From contig CAIXIJ010000139.1 of NCBI GenBank assembly GCA_903919455.1, forward strand, positions 1 to 57,632: a stretch of DNA of 57,632 nt. Direction: 5' to 3'. A program made the translations under genes and the position numbers. Below, piece after piece: positions 26,401-33,440 of this stretch (positions are counted from its first letter, which is position 1; each line of letters begins with the position of its first letter). Under the pieces are notes generated by a model. That model saw nothing but the letters and a program-made list of their open reading frames with translations, did no database searches and was not told where the DNA came from. The DNA comes from an uncultured Acidimicrobiaceae bacterium. Its GTDB lineage: Bacteria; Actinomycetota; Acidimicrobiia; Acidimicrobiales; Ilumatobacteraceae.

Positions 26401-26540
26401 TCCGAGTACGTGACCGGCTCACCGGGCGCGTCCCACGCCTCCACGGTCATCGGCACGCTGGCCGAATACATCGCCGGCAACAGGCGCTCTCCGAGCTCGC
26501 GACGGATGCGTCGCTCCACCAAGACCGAATCGTCGTGCAT
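23466..26540 (-). CDS. Alpha-mannosidase, glycoside hydrolase family 38
   Basis: 1024 residues, cytoplasmic (no signal peptide). Catalytic domain from about residue 240: VIGVGHAHIDSAWLWP (zinc His and Asp), GMWVEADMNLPSGES, and VWIPDVFGYPASLPQI with the nucleophile Asp. The C-terminal half is the usual beta-rich GH38 region. It should remove terminal alpha-mannosyl residues from free oligosaccharides; linkage preference is not predictable. It is a single gene without transporter or sugar regulator next to it. Start chosen by TAGCCT 7 nt upstream of ATG 26540. Confidence 0.93.
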   Translation of the reverse strand: MHDDSVLVERRIRRELGERLLPAMYSASVPMTVEAWDAPGEPVTYSEAIEGLAQTARPFAIGAQWSRPWGTTWFRFTADVPAEWVGSQLEAVIDLGFHPDSAGFQSEGLVWLPDDDGQGFPVQGIHPRRTGLPLPTAVAGPLQIVVEAASNPAFPRMGTRFGHLGTLKTSGDQPLYRLRQASLALRNDDVFHLLLDVEVLLGLMAALPVADKRRHRLLRQLEQAFNSVDVADVAGSAVEARAALAPALDLHARDGAHHVIGVGHAHIDSAWLWPIRETVRKCARTFASATQLMDLYPEYRFVCSQAVQYHWMETKYPTVFQRIKERVERGQWQPVGGMWVEADMNLPSGESIVRQLVHGQRYFESRFGMRCKEVWIPDVFGYPASLPQIFRAGGCDRFITQKLSWNKQNRFPHSTFVWQGLDGSEVLTHFPPVDTYNAEVKSEEMVFSATNFKEHGWSDWSLMPYGHGNGGGGPTREMVERGRRLADIDGAPRLSMGTTDDFFDKVEAEIESGAPVPVWSGELYFEMHRGTLTSQAKTKVGNRRCEVLLREAELWWASGGDVPAEVAAELDELWKEVLLQQFHDIIPGSSIAWVYEDSEAAHARVAERLEALIVQALQRLAAEKPSVANAATHARTEVMTVAGPPPGGSVTQELHDGTYACMVAAPGCGLGELWAQPVEDAVVVTEHSFTNRHVALAWDLDGNITSVIDVKAGREVLPAGERITLELAPDQPVDYDAWDVEEWTRGLGSAIGGVQSVRVLDNGPLIATMEVVRAFGRSSIAQRITMRADSPRIDMTFDMDWHEDEQLLTLMVPMAVRAREAACDIQFGHVMRPTHASTSWDAAKFEVCAHRYVDLSEPSFGVAVLNDGRYGHGVQDGGIRVSLLRAAKYPDPTQDHGQHSVTISLLPHGPGLHEVLRQAEALNLPLRSVAAGAREELPTPLVTVDGAGVEVSAVKTADDGSGDVIVRLYEACGDRAATSVRLPWRITDARICNLLEEADHALETSDGIVAITLRPFELVTLRLC

Positions 26541-26547
26541 GCGCGAG

Positions 26548-26553
26548 AGGCTA
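26548..26553 (-). promoter_or_regulatory. -10-like TAGCCT of the mannosidase gene
   Basis: Minus-strand TAGCCT ends 7 nt before the ATG at 26540; leaderless pattern. Confidence 0.45.
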
Positions 26554-26636
26554 GGTGACGCGACCGAACCGGGGTTGGTGCCGTCGGACGGAAACCGCGG
26601 CCACACCTAGGTCGCCCGCCACCGTTGCCGCCGTTT

Positions 26637-26680
26637 GTGTCGCGGCCCCATCACCATCGCTGGTGGTCCAGCCGCGACAC
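26637..26680. repeat. Dispersed palindromic hairpin repeat, copy A
   Basis: Outer 10-bp perfect arms GTGTCGCGGC (26637-26646) and GCCGCGACAC (26671-26680). An inner 7-bp stem (26650-26656 with 26661-26667, one wobble) closes a TCGC loop. The right half is nearly identical to copy B at 35306-35351, with equal length. Located in the divergent gap between mannosidase and MmcQ genes. Confidence 0.7.
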
Positions 26681-26755
26681 GTACGACACATCACGCGACC
26701 CGACGTCTTCCGATTCGCACTGCGCCATCCAGCGGGTGAAGGTGAGCACACGCAC

Positions 26756-26761
26756 TAACGT
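26756..26761 (+). promoter_or_regulatory. -10-like TAACGT of the MmcQ/YjbR gene
   Basis: TAACGT ends 9 nt before the ATG at 26771. The stretch from here through the start codon is almost the same as at 27164, before the next gene. Confidence 0.4.
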
Positions 26762-26770
26762 CGGCGCGCG

Positions 26771-27166
26771 ATGGACCCAACCGAGCGACCGTCGGACCCC
26801 GAGGTGTGGGCACGGCTGTCAGAGATCTGCGCCGAACTCGAGTACGTGACGGCGAAGACCAGCCACGGCGAACTGGCGTGGAGCGTGGGTCCCGGTTCGA
26901 AGCCGAAACAGTTCGCGACCACGTGGGATCATCACCACGACGAACGCAACGCTGTTCTCTTCGCCGCACCGCCCGGTGCTCAGGACACGATGATCGCAGC
27001 CAGTCCCGGCCTCTACTTTCGGCCGCCCTACGTGGGTGGCCGCGGCTGGGTGGGGATGTATCTCGACGACGGCCCGATCGACTGGGACCTCGTGGCGCTG
27101 CACCTGGCCGACGCCCACGCATACATCGCACCGCCGAACGGGAGCACCCACCGCAGTCGGGGCTAA
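26771..27166 (+). CDS. MmcQ/YjbR-family protein
   Basis: 131 residues. WARLSEICAELEYVTAKTSHGELAW followed by a YFRPPYVGGRGWVGMYLDD segment is the MmcQ/YjbR pattern, a small CyaY-like fold with DNA-binding-type surface features in some members; cellular role unknown. It may be expressed together with the CoA transferase 12 bp downstream, though that gene has its own TAACGT start region. Confidence 0.78.
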   Translation: MDPTERPSDPEVWARLSEICAELEYVTAKTSHGELAWSVGPGSKPKQFATTWDHHHDERNAVLFAAPPGAQDTMIAASPGLYFRPPYVGGRGWVGMYLDDGPIDWDLVALHLADAHAYIAPPNGSTHRSRG

Positions 27167-27169
27167 CGT
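27164..27169 (+). promoter_or_regulatory. -10-like TAACGT of the CoA-transferase gene
   Basis: TAACGT ends 9 nt before the ATG at 27179 and overlaps the MmcQ stop region. The context through the start codon mirrors that of the MmcQ gene. Confidence 0.4.
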
Positions 27170-27178
27170 CGCCGCACG

Positions 27179-28411
27179 ATGGACGAGGCAACCGACAACC
27201 GCCCACTTGCAGGCGTACGCGTGCTCGACCTCACCCGGGTGCTCGCTGGCCCGCACGCTGGGCGCATGCTGCTCGACCTCGGTGCCGAGGTCATCAAGGT
27301 GGAACCGCCCGAGGGCGACATCACCCGCACCACGTACCCGCGCGTGAACAGCATCTCCAGTTACTTCGCCCAGCAGAATGCCGGCAAGCGCTGCGTCAGC
27401 ATCGACATGGACCACGAGGCTGGCCGCGAGTTGGTGCGACAGTTGGCCGACCACTGCGACGTCGTCATCGAGAACTTCCGGCCCGGCGTGATGGATCGCC
27501 TGGGCCTCGGCTACGACGTGCTGCGCGCCCGCAACCCGAAGATCATCTACGCCAGCGCCAGCGGCTACGGGCAGACCGGGCCCTGGGTGCACCGCCGCGC
27601 GTACGCGCCGGTGGTGGGCGCCGAGAGCGGATTCACGATGGCCCAGGGCGACGCCCGCGGCGGCGATTACGCGAACGACGCGCACAGCCACGCCGACGTG
27701 TACACCGCGCTGGAGCTTGGCGCTTCCGTGCTGGCGGCGCTGTTCCAACGCGAGCGCACCGGGCGCGGTGACCGCATCGACGTGTCGATGGCGCAGACGA
27801 TGCTGTACGTGAACGAGCACGCCCACAACCACCTGTGGGACGACCCGGTTCCCGAAGGTGTCATCCGTAGCTTCCGGCCGATGGATTATCCGGTGCTCAC
27901 CGCCGCCAACGGCGAGAGTGTCATCATCAGCGGCCACCCTGCCGAGAACAAGACATTCGACTTTTACATGATGTCCATCGGACGCGACGACCTCATCGCC
28001 GACCCGCGGTTCGCCGACACCGCCGGTCGTTTGGAGCACCTCGCATCCATCTTCGCCGCGATGGACGAATGGGCCAGCGCGATGCCCGACGCCGACTCCA
28101 TCGAGGTGGCCATGTCGGCCAATAAGCTGGCCGTGGGCAAGCTGCGCTCGGTGCACGAGGTGTGCGCCACCGAATGGGCCGAGGAACGCCAGGTGGTGGC
28201 CCGAGTGCCCAACCGCGGCGACGGCACCATCCGCGTGCCGAACGCGCCGTGGCGGTTCGAGGGCTCGAACGTGCGCACCGAGGGGGTACCTCAGTACCGG
28301 GGCGAGGAGAACCGCACGGTGCTTGCCGAGTTGCTGGGTCTCGACCCCGCCGCCCTCGACGCGCTCGAAGCCGACGGCATCCTCACCAGCCGCATCCCCA
28401 AGACCCGCTGA
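27179..28411 (+). CDS. CaiB/BaiF (family III) CoA transferase
   Basis: 410 residues. Clear class III markers: VRVLDLTRVLAGPHAGRMLL, DLGAEVIKVEPPEGD, NAGKRCVSIDM, DVVIENFRPGVMDRLGLGY, IIYASASGYGQTGPW. The catalytic Asp is expected in HADVYTALELGASVLAALF, followed by GRGDRIDVSMAQTML. It moves CoA between acyl-CoA and a carboxylic acid; the acid pair is not deducible. The enzyme class is frequent in carnitine, bile-acid, oxalate and aromatic degradation. Confidence 0.92.
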   Translation: MDEATDNRPLAGVRVLDLTRVLAGPHAGRMLLDLGAEVIKVEPPEGDITRTTYPRVNSISSYFAQQNAGKRCVSIDMDHEAGRELVRQLADHCDVVIENFRPGVMDRLGLGYDVLRARNPKIIYASASGYGQTGPWVHRRAYAPVVGAESGFTMAQGDARGGDYANDAHSHADVYTALELGASVLAALFQRERTGRGDRIDVSMAQTMLYVNEHAHNHLWDDPVPEGVIRSFRPMDYPVLTAANGESVIISGHPAENKTFDFYMMSIGRDDLIADPRFADTAGRLEHLASIFAAMDEWASAMPDADSIEVAMSANKLAVGKLRSVHEVCATEWAEERQVVARVPNRGDGTIRVPNAPWRFEGSNVRTEGVPQYRGEENRTVLAELLGLDPAALDALEADGILTSRIPKTR

Positions 28412-28466
28412 CCCACTCAGTCCGCCAGCCAGCCCACCCACCTGCCAGCCCACCAGCCAGCCCATC

Positions 28467-28505
28467 CGAGTCGGGACTCCCACCCCGGGTGCGAGTCCCG
28501 ACTCG
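28467..28505. repeat. 13-bp perfect inverted repeat (terminator-like)
   Basis: Arms CGAGTCGGGACTC (28467-28479) and GAGTCCCGACTCG (28493-28505) around a 13-nt loop. Preceded (28425-28464) by repeated CCAGCCAGCCCA-type pyrimidine-rich direct repeats. It follows the CoA-transferase stop by 55 bp, and its right arm runs into the first unit of the 19-bp tandem repeat. Probably stops CoA-transferase transcription. Confidence 0.7.
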
Positions 28506-28591
28506 CATGGCGGCGTGGGACTCGCATGGCGGCGTGGGACTCGCATGGAGGCGTGGGACTCGGATGGGGACGTGGGACTCGGCAGGAGGGG
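28501..28591. repeat. 19-bp tandem repeat upstream of kynureninase
   Basis: Four full units with consensus ACTCGCATGGCGGCGTGGG (28501-28519, 28520-28538, 28539-28557, 28558-28576; the third and fourth carry one to three changes) plus a partial fifth. It ends just before the kynU -10 (28597). Period 19 is not a multiple of 3, so this is not coding repetition; it could carry spaced binding sites or be a variable-number locus. Confidence 0.85.
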
Positions 28592-28596
28592 CGGTT

Positions 28597-28602
28597 TAGA
28601 GT
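28597..28602 (+). promoter_or_regulatory. -10-like TAGAGT of kynU
   Basis: TAGAGT ends 6 nt before the GTG at 28609. Its -35 region would fall inside the last tandem-repeat units. Confidence 0.45.
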
Positions 28603-28608
28603 CGCGGG

Positions 28609-29751
28609 GTGATCTCTCGCGACGACGCCCTTGCCCTCGACGCTGCCGACCCGTTGGCGCACTTCCGCGACCGGTTCCACATTCCGAACCCCGACGTGAT
28701 CTACCTCGACGGCAACTCGCTGGGAATGCCGCCCAAGCGCACCATCGAACGCATCACCAAGATCTACAACAACGACTGGGCCAACGGCCTCATCCGCTCA
28801 TGGGACCACTGGTTAGACATGCCCCAACACGTGGGCGATGAACTCGCGCCGCTCATTGGTGCAGGCCCCGGCGAGGTGGTGGTGCACGACACCACCACCC
28901 TGAACGTGTACCAGTTGGTGCACGGCGCCATCGGCCTGCGGCCGGGCCGCACGGCGATCGCCATCAGCGAGCACGACTTCCCCACCGATCGCTACGTGGT
29001 GGATGGCATCGCCGAGGCCCTCGGCTACACGGTGCGCCACGGCTTCGACCAACTCGACGACGTAGCTGTGGTGGTGCGCAGCGTGATCGACTACCGCACC
29101 TCGGAACTCGTGGATGTGAAGGCCGAAACGGCACGCATTCACGATGCCGGTGCGCTGGTGGTGTGGGACCTGTCGCACGCCGTGGGCGCCATCGAGATCG
29201 ACCTGAACGGGTGCGGCGCACAGCTGGCCGTTGGCTGCACCTACAAGTTCCTCAACGGCGGCCCCGGCTCGCCCGCCTTCACCTATGTGGCGAAGGAACT
29301 GCAGAGCACCATCCGCCAACCCATCTGGGGGTGGTTCGCCACCGAGAACCAGTTCGCCATGGGTCCTACGTTTCAGCCGCGACCCGACATCGCCCGCATG
29401 CTGATGGGCACGCCCACCATCATGGCGTTGGCCGCATGCGAGGTAGGCGTGCAGCTGTCGGCCGAGGCCGGCATGAAGGCCATCCATGCCAAGGGCAGTG
29501 CACTCACCGGATTCGCCATCGACCTGTGCGACCAGTTCGGCCTCCCCACACCCACGCCACGCGACCCGGCACGACGCGGCAATCACGTGGCGGTGGAGCA
29601 CCCGAACGCGAAGGCGTTGGTACACGCACTGCACTCTCGCGACATCCTGTTCGACTTCCGCGAGCCCAACATCATCCGCGCCGGTTGCAGCCCGCTCACC
29701 ACTCGCTTCGCCGACCTGTTCGACGGCCTCACCGCCGTCGCGCACTCCTAG
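28609..29751 (+). CDS. kynU: Kynureninase
   Basis: 380-residue PLP enzyme cleaving kynurenine (or 3-hydroxykynurenine) to anthranilate and alanine. Typical segments: HIPNPDVIYLDGNSLGMPPK, NGLIRSWDHW, VHDTTTLNVYQLVHGA, VVWDLSHAVGAIEID (PLP-ring Asp), and CTYKFLNGGPGSPAF with the PLP Lys. GTG start next to a leaderless -10. No tryptophan dioxygenase or formamidase is adjacent, so its supply of kynurenine must come from elsewhere. Its end overlaps the convergent synthetase gene by 4 bp. Confidence 0.94.
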   Translation: MISRDDALALDAADPLAHFRDRFHIPNPDVIYLDGNSLGMPPKRTIERITKIYNNDWANGLIRSWDHWLDMPQHVGDELAPLIGAGPGEVVVHDTTTLNVYQLVHGAIGLRPGRTAIAISEHDFPTDRYVVDGIAEALGYTVRHGFDQLDDVAVVVRSVIDYRTSELVDVKAETARIHDAGALVVWDLSHAVGAIEIDLNGCGAQLAVGCTYKFLNGGPGSPAFTYVAKELQSTIRQPIWGWFATENQFAMGPTFQPRPDIARMLMGTPTIMALAACEVGVQLSAEAGMKAIHAKGSALTGFAIDLCDQFGLPTPTPRDPARRGNHVAVEHPNAKALVHALHSRDILFDFREPNIIRAGCSPLTTRFADLFDGLTAVAHS

Positions 29752-31712
29752 GACTGCAGTTCGGCTCGATCGCGGTACTGCTCCAGTGATTCGGGGTTCG
29801 CTAACGCCTCGGTGTTGCGCACGGGTCGACCGTTCACCACGTCGGCCACGGCAAGCTCGCTGATCTTGTTGCTGCGGGTGCGCGGCACATCGGTGACCTG
29901 CGCGATTCGCGCAGGCACGTGGCGCGGCGACGCGTTGTTGCGCAACTGCTTGCGGATGACGCCCTGCAGTTCGTCGGTGAGCGTCACGCCATCGGCGAGC
30001 TTCACGAACAGCACGATGCGCGTGTCGTTGTCGAACTCCTGCCCCACGGCGATGGCTTCCACGATGCCGGGTAGTTGCTCCACCTGGGCGTAGATCTCGG
30101 CGGTTCCGATGCGCACACCGCCTGCATTCAGCGTGGCGTCGCTGCGGCCATGGATGACCATGCCGCCGTGCTCGGTCCACGAGGCGAAGTCGCCGTGCGC
30201 CCAGATGCCGGGGAACCGGTCGAAGTAAGCACCGTGGAACTTGCTGCCGTCGTCGTCGCCCCAGAAACCAACGGGCACACTGGGGAACGGCTCGGTGCAG
30301 ACCAGTTCGCCTTTCACGCCGGGTTCGGTGATCGGCGTGCCGTCGATGTCGAACACACCCACAGCCATGCCCAGGGCAGCACCCTGGATCTCGCCCGCAT
30401 GCACCGGGCGAGTGGGGTCGCCACCCACGAAGCAGCCGCACAGGTCGGTCCCCCCGCTGATGGAGGCGAGGTGCACATCGGGCTTCATCGACTCGTAGAC
30501 CCACCGGAAGCCTTCGTCGCTGAGCGGCGACCCGGTGCTACACAGCGTGCGCAACGCGGACAGGTCGTGCGTGTCGCGGGGCCGCGACTCGGCCTTGATG
30601 AGCGAGTCGATGTACTTCGCCGACACACCCATCAACGACAGACGTTCCTGTTGCGCGATGTCGAACAGGATGTTCGGACTCGGGTGGAACGGGTTACCGT
30701 CGAACAGCACCACCGTGGCGCCAGAGCCGAGCACGCTGACAAGCCAGTTCCACATCATCCACCCACAGGTGGTGAAGTACATCACCCGGTCGCCGGCATG
30801 GATGTCGCTATGCAGCTGGTGTTCCTTGAGGTGCATCAGCAGCACACCGAGCGAACGATGCGTGATGCACTTCGGCTTCCCGGTGGTGCCCGAGGAGTAG
30901 AGGATGTAGAGCGGGTGGTCGCCTGGCATCCGCACGAACTCCAACGGCACACCGCGGTTGGGTTCGAGGTAGTCGTTCCACGCCACGGCGTTCGGAATGC
31001 CACTGATCTTCGGAGCGTGCGACAACACTCCCACCACCACGGTGCGAGTGACCGACGGCAGTTGCGACACGGCCTCGGCGATGCGGTCGAGGCAGCTGAA
31101 CTCCTTGCCGCCATAGCGGTAGCCATCGGCGGCAACCAGCACGGTGGGGCGGGTCTGGCCGAAGCGGTCGACCACGCCTGCGGTGCCGAAGTCGGATGAC
31201 GTGGAGGTGAACGTGGCACCGATGGCGTTCGCAGCGAGGAACGTGATGATGGTCTCGGCCACGTGCGGCATGTAGGCCGCCACACGATCACCGGGCTGCA
31301 CGCCATCGGCAGCGAGTGCCGCGGCCAGCGCCGCCACTTCGGCACGCAGTTGCGCCCACGTGTAGCTGCGGTGGTCGCCCGCCTCGGTGATGGCCACCAA
31401 CGCTTCCTCGCCCGCGCCCTCGCGCAGGGCGAGCAGGTTCTCCGCCACGTTCACCGAGGCGTTCGGGAAGAAGCGGCCGAAGCGCACGCTGCCATCCACC
31501 GGGTCGAAGTGGGTGTCGCCGCGCTCGCCGATGACACCGCAGTCGTCCCACAGCCGCCTCCAGAACTCACCCGGCTCGCGCACCGACCACTGCTGCAACG
31601 AGACCGAGTCGGTGACCTCCGGATGGTCGCGCCCGACTGCCTGCGCGAAGCGATGCATGTGCGTGCTGGCGATGCGCTCGCTCGACGGTGTCCACAGCGG
31701 GATGGAGGCCAC
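29748..31712 (-). CDS. Acetoacetyl-CoA synthetase
   Basis: 654-residue AMP-forming ligase activating acetoacetate. Adenylation motifs YILYSSGTTGKPKCITH (P-loop), SISGGTDLCGCF, WAHGDFASWTEHGGMVIHGR and final RTRSNKISELAV with the catalytic Lys are present. The N terminus ATHMHRF-like segment and AVGRDHPEV are typical of AACS rather than acetyl-CoA synthetase. GTG start with a GAGGGG ribosome site. It lies 21 bp after HMG-CoA lyase, whose product acetoacetate is its substrate. Confidence 0.93.
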   Translation of the reverse strand: MASIPLWTPSSERIASTHMHRFAQAVGRDHPEVTDSVSLQQWSVREPGEFWRRLWDDCGVIGERGDTHFDPVDGSVRFGRFFPNASVNVAENLLALREGAGEEALVAITEAGDHRSYTWAQLRAEVAALAAALAADGVQPGDRVAAYMPHVAETIITFLAANAIGATFTSTSSDFGTAGVVDRFGQTRPTVLVAADGYRYGGKEFSCLDRIAEAVSQLPSVTRTVVVGVLSHAPKISGIPNAVAWNDYLEPNRGVPLEFVRMPGDHPLYILYSSGTTGKPKCITHRSLGVLLMHLKEHQLHSDIHAGDRVMYFTTCGWMMWNWLVSVLGSGATVVLFDGNPFHPSPNILFDIAQQERLSLMGVSAKYIDSLIKAESRPRDTHDLSALRTLCSTGSPLSDEGFRWVYESMKPDVHLASISGGTDLCGCFVGGDPTRPVHAGEIQGAALGMAVGVFDIDGTPITEPGVKGELVCTEPFPSVPVGFWGDDDGSKFHGAYFDRFPGIWAHGDFASWTEHGGMVIHGRSDATLNAGGVRIGTAEIYAQVEQLPGIVEAIAVGQEFDNDTRIVLFVKLADGVTLTDELQGVIRKQLRNNASPRHVPARIAQVTDVPRTRSNKISELAVADVVNGRPVRNTEALANPESLEQYRDRAELQS

Positions 31713-31733
31713 TTCGATTCCCCTCGGAAACTC

Positions 31734-32627
31734 TTACTGATGCCGACTGCGCGGCCCGGCGTGGGCCACTCGGCTCGGTACAGCGTGGCCGATGCAACCC
31801 TCTACGAGCAATGCCGCATCGATGAGCGCTTCCACACCCAACCCGGTGCTCACACCGATGTCGTCGCACAACGCCACCAGTTCCTCGGTGGCCAGGTTGC
31901 CCGCGGCGCCGTGCGCGAAGGGCGAACCACCCAGACCGCCAACGGATGTGTCGAATCGACGCACTCCGTAGAGCATGCCGGCGTAGGCATTCACCAACCC
32001 GGTACCGCGGGTTTCGTGCAGGTGCAGGCCCACATCGGCGCCCACCACCGCCAGCACATCGGCGATGCGGCGAGGCGTGGCCATGCCGGTGGTGTCGGCC
32101 AGCGTGATGGCAGTAGCACCTTCGGCGCGCAGTCGTTCCACCAGCGTGGCCACCTGCACAGGCGTGACGTCGCCTTCGTAGGGCGAGCCGAACGCGCACG
32201 ACAGCACCGCATCCACCGGCACACCGGCACCAGCAGCCAGACGGCAGATGACGCCCACCTGTTCGATGGAGTCGTCGATGGTCATCTTCACATTGCGCTG
32301 GTTGTAAGTGGCCGAAGCGCTGACGGTGACCGTGAGTTCATCGACACCCGAAGCGAGCGCCATCTCGGCGCCGCGCACATTGGGCACCAGCACCGTGCGC
32401 ACCACGCCCTCCGGTTCGCCCAGCCGCGCCACCACCTCGGCGGCTCCAGCCATCGAGGGAACTGCAGTGGGGCTCACAAACGCCGCTATCTCGATGTGGG
32501 TGACACCGGCGGTGAGCAATGCGTCGATGAGGTCGAGTCGTTGGTCCACCGAGATCGGCGCTTCGGCCTGCAGGCCGTCGCGCGGGCCCACCTCGCGAAT
32601 CACGATCCGTTCCGGCAGCGACGACAT
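31734..32627 (-). CDS. mvaB: Hydroxymethylglutaryl-CoA lyase
   Basis: 297 residues. Cleaves HMG-CoA to acetyl-CoA and acetoacetate (leucine degradation/ketone metabolism). DRE-TIM features: VIREVGPRDGLQAE, FVSPTAVPSMAGA, CAFGSPYEGDV, and GLHLHETRGTGLVNAYAG with metal His pair, plus the C-terminal GGLGGSPFAHGAAGN loop. The usual catalytic-loop Cys of animal enzymes (GGCPYAxGAxGN) is a Ser here. The start at 32627 is fixed by TATCGT 6 nt upstream. Confidence 0.92.
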   Translation of the reverse strand: MSSLPERIVIREVGPRDGLQAEAPISVDQRLDLIDALLTAGVTHIEIAAFVSPTAVPSMAGAAEVVARLGEPEGVVRTVLVPNVRGAEMALASGVDELTVTVSASATYNQRNVKMTIDDSIEQVGVICRLAAGAGVPVDAVLSCAFGSPYEGDVTPVQVATLVERLRAEGATAITLADTTGMATPRRIADVLAVVGADVGLHLHETRGTGLVNAYAGMLYGVRRFDTSVGGLGGSPFAHGAAGNLATEELVALCDDIGVSTGLGVEALIDAALLVEGCIGHAVPSRVAHAGPRSRHQ

Positions 32628-32633
32628 GTCCGC

Positions 32634-32639
32634 ACGATA
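32634..32639 (-). promoter_or_regulatory. -10-like TATCGT of the HMG-CoA lyase operon
   Basis: Minus-strand TATCGT ends 6 nt before the ATG at 32627; leaderless pattern in a 45-bp divergent gap shared with the SDR gene. Confidence 0.45.
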
Positions 32640-32659
32640 GCCACGACGACGAAGCCGGA

Positions 32660-32665
32660 TACCGT
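32660..32665 (+). promoter_or_regulatory. -10-like TACCGT of the SDR gene
   Basis: TACCGT ends 7 nt before the ATG at 32673; leaderless pattern. Confidence 0.45.
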
Positions 32666-32672
32666 GCAGGCC

Positions 32673-33416
32673 ATGGATCTCGGACTTCATGGACGCAGGG
32701 CGCTGGTCACCGGTGCATCGAGTGGCTTGGGCCTGGGCACGGCGCGCGCCTTGGTTGCGGCCGGTGCCAGCGTGGTGCTGGTGGCGCGTTCCCAGGAACG
32801 CCTCAACGAAGCAGCGGCAAGCCTGGATGGCGACGTACACACTCTCGTTGCCGACGTCAGCGACACCACCCACGTGGCCGACATGGTGGCGCAGGCCGAA
32901 GCGATGCTCGGCGGCATCGACATCCTCATCGCCAACGCTGGCGGTCCTCCTGCCGGCACGTTCGAGACCACCGATCTGGACGCGTACCTTCCAGCGCTGC
33001 AGCTGAACCTGCTGTCCTCCGTGGCCATGTGCAAGGCCGCCGTGCCCGCCATGTGCGAACGGGGCTGGGGTCGCGTCGTCGCCATCACCTCGGTGTCGGT
33101 GCGTCAGCCCATCCCGCATCTCATCCTGTCGAACACCGCTCGCGCCGGCCTGACGGGATTTCTGAAGACGTTGGCGCTGGAAGTGGCGTCGAAGGGCGTG
33201 ACCGTGAACTCCGTGCAACCGGGTCTGCACCGCACCGACCGGCTGGTGGGTCTGTACGACAACCCCGATTCGGTGGCGCAGAGTGTGCCCGCCAAGAAGC
33301 TCGGCGATCCCGACGACTTCGGCCGAGTCGCGGCGTTCCTCTGCAGCGAGTCCGCCCAGTTCATCACCGGTGCCGCCATCCCCGTGGACGGCGGCGCCTA
33401 CAGCGGCCTGCAATGA
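32673..33416 (+). CDS. Short-chain dehydrogenase/reductase lacking the catalytic Tyr-Lys pair
   Basis: 247 residues. Rossmann motif VTGASSGLGLGTARAL, NAGG loop IANAGGPPAG and late GAAIPVDGGAYSGLQ are standard for the classical SDR fold. The active-site helix reads SVSVRQPIPHLILSNTARAG, so the YxxxK motif is replaced by an LSNxxR pattern. This subgroup is known among proteins annotated as oxoacyl reductases, but its chemistry is unclear. NADP preference is likely from VARSQERL. It diverges from HMG-CoA lyase, suggesting a CoA-thioester or branched-chain role. Confidence 0.85.
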   Translation: MDLGLHGRRALVTGASSGLGLGTARALVAAGASVVLVARSQERLNEAAASLDGDVHTLVADVSDTTHVADMVAQAEAMLGGIDILIANAGGPPAGTFETTDLDAYLPALQLNLLSSVAMCKAAVPAMCERGWGRVVAITSVSVRQPIPHLILSNTARAGLTGFLKTLALEVASKGVTVNSVQPGLHRTDRLVGLYDNPDSVAQSVPAKKLGDPDDFGRVAAFLCSESAQFITGAAIPVDGGAYSGLQ

Positions 33417-33440
33417 ACTAACCCCGCACGACGGGGAAGG

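Noticed and set aside
24036-26558. 840-codon plus-strand frame opposite the alpha-mannosidase
   Set aside because: His/Arg/Gln-rich shadow typical of GC-rich antisense frames; GH38 motifs on the minus strand are decisive.
28467-28591. CRISPR array at the 19-bp repeats
   Set aside because: Units are directly adjacent with no spacers and no cas genes are present.
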